Shown here one piece after another: positions 61,641 to 64,000 of a stretch of DNA of 64,000 nt. Location of the stretch: contig NZ_AP028155.1 of assembly GCF_033096445.1 (NCBI RefSeq), forward strand, positions 2,299,880-2,363,879. The letters run 5' to 3'. This DNA is from Butyricimonas faecihominis. Its GTDB lineage: Bacteria > Bacteroidota > Bacteroidia > Bacteroidales > Marinifilaceae. Within the stretch, counting starts at the first letter, position 1, and every line of letters starts with the position of its first letter. Below the pieces are notes generated by a model, which was not told where the DNA came from, did not search any database, and saw only the letters and a list, made by a program, of their open reading frames with translations. A program made the translations under genes and the position numbers.

Positions 61641-61766
61641 ATTGAAAGTTGAAAATTGAAAATTGAAAATGAATCTCACTCTCAATACAATATTAATTAA
61701 ACCCCTTCCTAACGATATATATAATCAAAAACACAGCATATTTTCAATTCTGCATTTTCAATTGCT
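61641..61766. repeat. inverted pair of TTGAAAA repeats
   Basis: TTGAAAGTTGAAAATTGAAA-type array at 61644-61670 and the opposite orientation (TTTTCAATTCTGCATTTTCA) at 61740-61763, enclosing ~70 bases. It fills the gap between the DUF4837 and DUF3108 genes, and its right arm overlaps the last codons of the DUF3108 gene. Confidence 0.65.
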
Positions 61767-62526
61767 AAAACTTACTATTGGCCTCATCCAAGATACCTTT
61801 CACCGACCCCACGATAATCTTGGCCTCAACCATCACGGGAATACGATACTCGTCATCACTTACCCATACCTTCATGTTCTCTCCCCCTTTAAACACGTCA
61901 CCAGCCACGAGCAAGGGAGAAAACACGTGACACATCCGCCGCCCGCTATCCGTTTTCACTTTCTCTTTCCCCAAGTAACGAACATATAAATCATATATTT
62001 TATCGTCCAGTAGAATACGTATCGGGATCTGGTCTCCTTTCTTGTAGTTATCAAAATCCAATTCCCTTGCATACCATGCCACGGACAACATATCGTACGT
62101 GTCCGGCAACAATTTAATCGTATCCTTACGTTGGTATTTTCCGATCCGGTGTATATCAGCATGGATCACCCCGCTATCGTAATCCCACACGTAATCGAAC
62201 GTTTTATGGTAATTCCCCTCGTGCGCTTTTCTCGAAAACTCGTAAGGTTTATAGGTCATGCTATCATGATGCGATATCAACGTATCTCTCAGCTTGAACA
62301 CCCAGTCCCACGAAGGATTCGAATACCCCACGGCAAATATACACTGGGCATTCGGATACTTGTCGGAAGGCTGTACGGTCATTTCCACCGAACCCGCGTT
62401 AATCCAGATAAAGCTCCAGTTGTAATAGCCCCTGTAAGTCAGTTTCTCTATCACGTTAGGCAACTTCTTCTGCGATATGGCAGGAAGGCTCACAAACAAT
62501 GTAACTATCAATATAATCGTTCTCAT
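61765..62526 (-). CDS. DUF3108 domain exported protein
   Basis: 253 residues, signal peptide (IILIVTLFVSLPAISQ). KLTYRGYYNWSFIWINAGSV, followed by NPSWDWVFKLRDTLISHHDS, KAHEGNYHKTFDYVWDY and the C-terminal MKVWVSDDEYRIPVMVEAKI with VGSVKGIL are the typical DUF3108 blocks: a periplasmic beta-barrel-like domain related to lipid-binding folds. Function is unknown. It overlaps the upstream Ig-like gene by 4 bases (ATGA), so the two are translationally coupled. Its last residues read into the TTGAAAA repeat. Confidence 0.87.
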   Translation of the reverse strand: MRTIILIVTLFVSLPAISQKKLPNVIEKLTYRGYYNWSFIWINAGSVEMTVQPSDKYPNAQCIFAVGYSNPSWDWVFKLRDTLISHHDSMTYKPYEFSRKAHEGNYHKTFDYVWDYDSGVIHADIHRIGKYQRKDTIKLLPDTYDMLSVAWYARELDFDNYKKGDQIPIRILLDDKIYDLYVRYLGKEKVKTDSGRRMCHVFSPLLVAGDVFKGGENMKVWVSDDEYRIPVMVEAKIIVGSVKGILDEANSKF

Positions 62527-64000
62527 CGATTAGTTCTATTTCTTTTTTTATCTCCTTCTGTATTCTTCTTTTTACTCGGATCTTCTCTCTTATACGTTTT
62601 ACTCATGTCAAAGTCTTGCTCGACATCGAAATTCTTTTTCAATTTTATCTCCGTGGGCAAATATTTTATCTCTTCCGGCTGCAAATGTTTCAAGTAATTA
62701 CCCGTGTCCCATTTCCCGTTTCCGTTCCGGTCGAGAATAGCCCGGATCATATAAGTTCCCTCTCCCAAGTAATCAAAGATGACCTTCCCATCTCCCTTGA
62801 TCGTCCGTTCTTCCAGCACCTTGATCTCCTTATCGCCCTGATAAAGTTGCAAGATAATCGGGGTTGTAGCCTCCTTCACGTTCACGATAATATTCCCGTA
62901 ATCCTCGATCGCTTTCGTTTTAAAATCCTTCACGAGCTTGTTGTTATACAACCCGTAAATACTATATATTCCCATCGAATCGATCAACAGCTGATATTCC
63001 GTTTCCGGCTTCCATTCTTTCTCCACGTAATACCTACGAATTTTCAGACTATCATGTTTCAAGTTAAAGTCAACCGGGGTCAAAACGGAATCCACCATTT
63101 CCAACAATTGGATATTCTTCAACCCCTCCTCCACGATCGGACGATCAAATTCCAGTGTGATATTCTTATTCAAATCCACCGTACTACCAACCCCCGCGCT
63201 AATCTCCATAAACTTAATTGCCGGAATGGAATCCTGTTCCTTCTTACGCTTACCCTTGGGCTCCGGTTTGTCCTTGTAATAGAATTTAATCGTATCCGCA
63301 AGCAACACTCGTTTACCAAGCGAATCCGTCCGCAAATAACTGGCCTCTGCCACGAGCGAATCGATCTTGTACACCAAAGAGTCCTTTATCCACAACTGAA
63401 TCGTATCCCTCCCGGCAGAACGTTCCTCGATATACCAATCATCCTGATCAATCTTATCTAACAGATGTACCCCTAACAATCGTACGTTCAACTGGTTATC
63501 AGCAGGTATACTGAAAGTAAAATCCAATCGTTCCCGCTCCTTACGAGCCTCATCAACCAGATACAATTGAGTCTTTTCCTCGTCAAACATCGGGATAAAC
63601 AAGTTTGTAGGTCCGAACATGGTGAAATCACGCCGGACAATCGTGTCTTTTGACACCACTTTGAACTCCATTCCCTTCTTCGTTCTCCGTCCCTCGACAA
63701 CCGTCGTGTCCGGGTGAATCGTATCATAAACTGTCGTGGGGAACGATATAGTCTGAATCAAAGAATCAATGAAACCCACTTTTGTCTCTGAAGGCACAAA
63801 CAAATAATTTCCTCTCGCATCATCGATTGCCATTACCCGATAGGTATCATCCTTAATATTAGTCACCCGAAACATTCCGGCACTATCCGTTTTAGCCACG
63901 TAACTCGGCAAATCGGTCAACGCCACGGAATCCGCGGTATTCTGGTAGAACATCACGGTAGCACCCAGCACGGGCAACTGCGTTTGCATATCAATAACCT
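62523..64000 (-). CDS. Ig-like domain (SbsA-type) lipoprotein, N-terminus missing
   Basis: The frame is open to the window edge, so the start lies beyond 64000; 492 residues are visible. The start of the visible part (LPVLGATVMFYQNTADSV, SYVAKTDSAGMFRVTNIKDD) is a transthyretin-like or carboxypeptidase-regulatory fold; later, ISAGVGSTVDLNKNITLEF with DRPIVEEGLKNIQL is a Big_5/SbsA Ig-like domain and GNGKWDTGNYLKHLQPEEI, near the end, is a conserved block of this Bacteroidetes family. An N-terminal lipobox and first Ig-like domain are expected upstream. The function is unknown; surface or periplasmic scaffolding is a guess. The Lys/Arg-rich tail ends KRNRTNR. Confidence 0.75.
   Translation of the reverse strand, partial: VIDMQTQLPVLGATVMFYQNTADSVALTDLPSYVAKTDSAGMFRVTNIKDDTYRVMAIDDARGNYLFVPSETKVGFIDSLIQTISFPTTVYDTIHPDTTVVEGRRTKKGMEFKVVSKDTIVRRDFTMFGPTNLFIPMFDEEKTQLYLVDEARKERERLDFTFSIPADNQLNVRLLGVHLLDKIDQDDWYIEERSAGRDTIQLWIKDSLVYKIDSLVAEASYLRTDSLGKRVLLADTIKFYYKDKPEPKGKRKKEQDSIPAIKFMEISAGVGSTVDLNKNITLEFDRPIVEEGLKNIQLLEMVDSVLTPVDFNLKHDSLKIRRYYVEKEWKPETEYQLLIDSMGIYSIYGLYNNKLVKDFKTKAIEDYGNIIVNVKEATTPIILQLYQGDKEIKVLEERTIKGDGKVIFDYLGEGTYMIRAILDRNGNGKWDTGNYLKHLQPEEIKYLPTEIKLKKNFDVEQDFDMSKTYKREDPSKKKNTEGDKKRNRTNR

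Noticed and set aside
61632-61685. Upstream extension of the DUF4837 protein
   Set aside because: It is encoded by TTGAAAA repeat DNA, and the signal peptide with lipobox begins at the internal ATG at 61631.

Overview
The window is a chromosomal segment of a member of the Bacteroidales, most likely of the Butyricimonas/Odoribacter group. The reasons are the SusC/RagA and RagB/SusD pair with an ECF sigma factor and FecR anti-sigma protein, a fused SecDF, GldH, CreD with its usual winged-helix partner, many Cys-anchored lipoproteins, and promoters of the Bacteroidetes TAnnTTTG type. Genus assignment is inference. No rRNA, tRNA, prophage, insertion sequence or CRISPR array was seen. Both ends are cut inside genes.

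Layout. 1-2203 (+): end of a SpoIID/LytB-domain protein and an AmpG-type permease. 2219-8757 (-): fimbrillin-anchor-like lipoprotein, DUF389 membrane protein, OmpA-family porin, TonB-dependent receptor. 9135-20344 (-): a regulated outer-membrane uptake locus, read as ECF sigma, FecR, SusC with STN domain, SusD, DUF4843 lipoprotein, PKD-like lipoprotein and a double-thioredoxin protein. 20529-23236 (-): small exported protein and MetG. 23328-29087 (+): an LD-carboxypeptidase homologue that has lost its nucleophile, a C26 peptidase-M19 dipeptidase fusion, a Nudix CoA pyrophosphatase, GldH, TrmB, MnmA. 29211-30723 (-): a lipoprotein with ARQPE repeats and Ddl. 30820-37137 (+): MATE exporter, malate dehydrogenase, a membrane protein/regulator/CreD group, a small membrane protein, a retropepsin-like protease. 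37235-40240 (+): SecDF. 40505-45360 (+): a five-gene putative hydrogen-sensing cluster. 45430-46845 (-): GH109-type oxidoreductase-fold glycosidase. 47442-54041 (+): TolC-MacA-MacB exporter with its own LytS/LytTR two-component system. 54186-55364 (+): PurM. 55547-56198 (-): MntA/HepT toxin-antitoxin pair. 56301-64000 (-): AsmA-like protein, NamZ-type muramidase, DUF4837, DUF3108, and an Ig-like-domain protein running off the end.

The most notable module is 40505-45360: a thioredoxin-fold 2Fe-2S protein, a PAS-containing sensory-type [FeFe]-hydrogenase homologue whose proton-transfer Cys is Ala, a SpoIIE/PP2C phosphatase with an unassigned C-terminal domain, a second thioredoxin-fold 2Fe-2S protein, and a catalytic-type [FeFe] hydrogenase with intact H-cluster loops. 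The order suggests H2 or redox sensing coupled to protein dephosphorylation and to H2 turnover.

Several genes across the window deal with peptidoglycan fragments (SpoIID-domain protein, AmpG, S66 homologue, C26-M19 fusion, Ddl, NamZ).

Outside genes, three long intergenic stretches (near 19620, 33540 and 47130) each carry tandem 11-bp degenerate repeats next to inverted repeats and a GTAATACYA motif. Separately, dispersed TTGAAAA, GTAACCTG and CTAAAATCATAAATC repeats sit at gene borders and even supply codons at protein ends.
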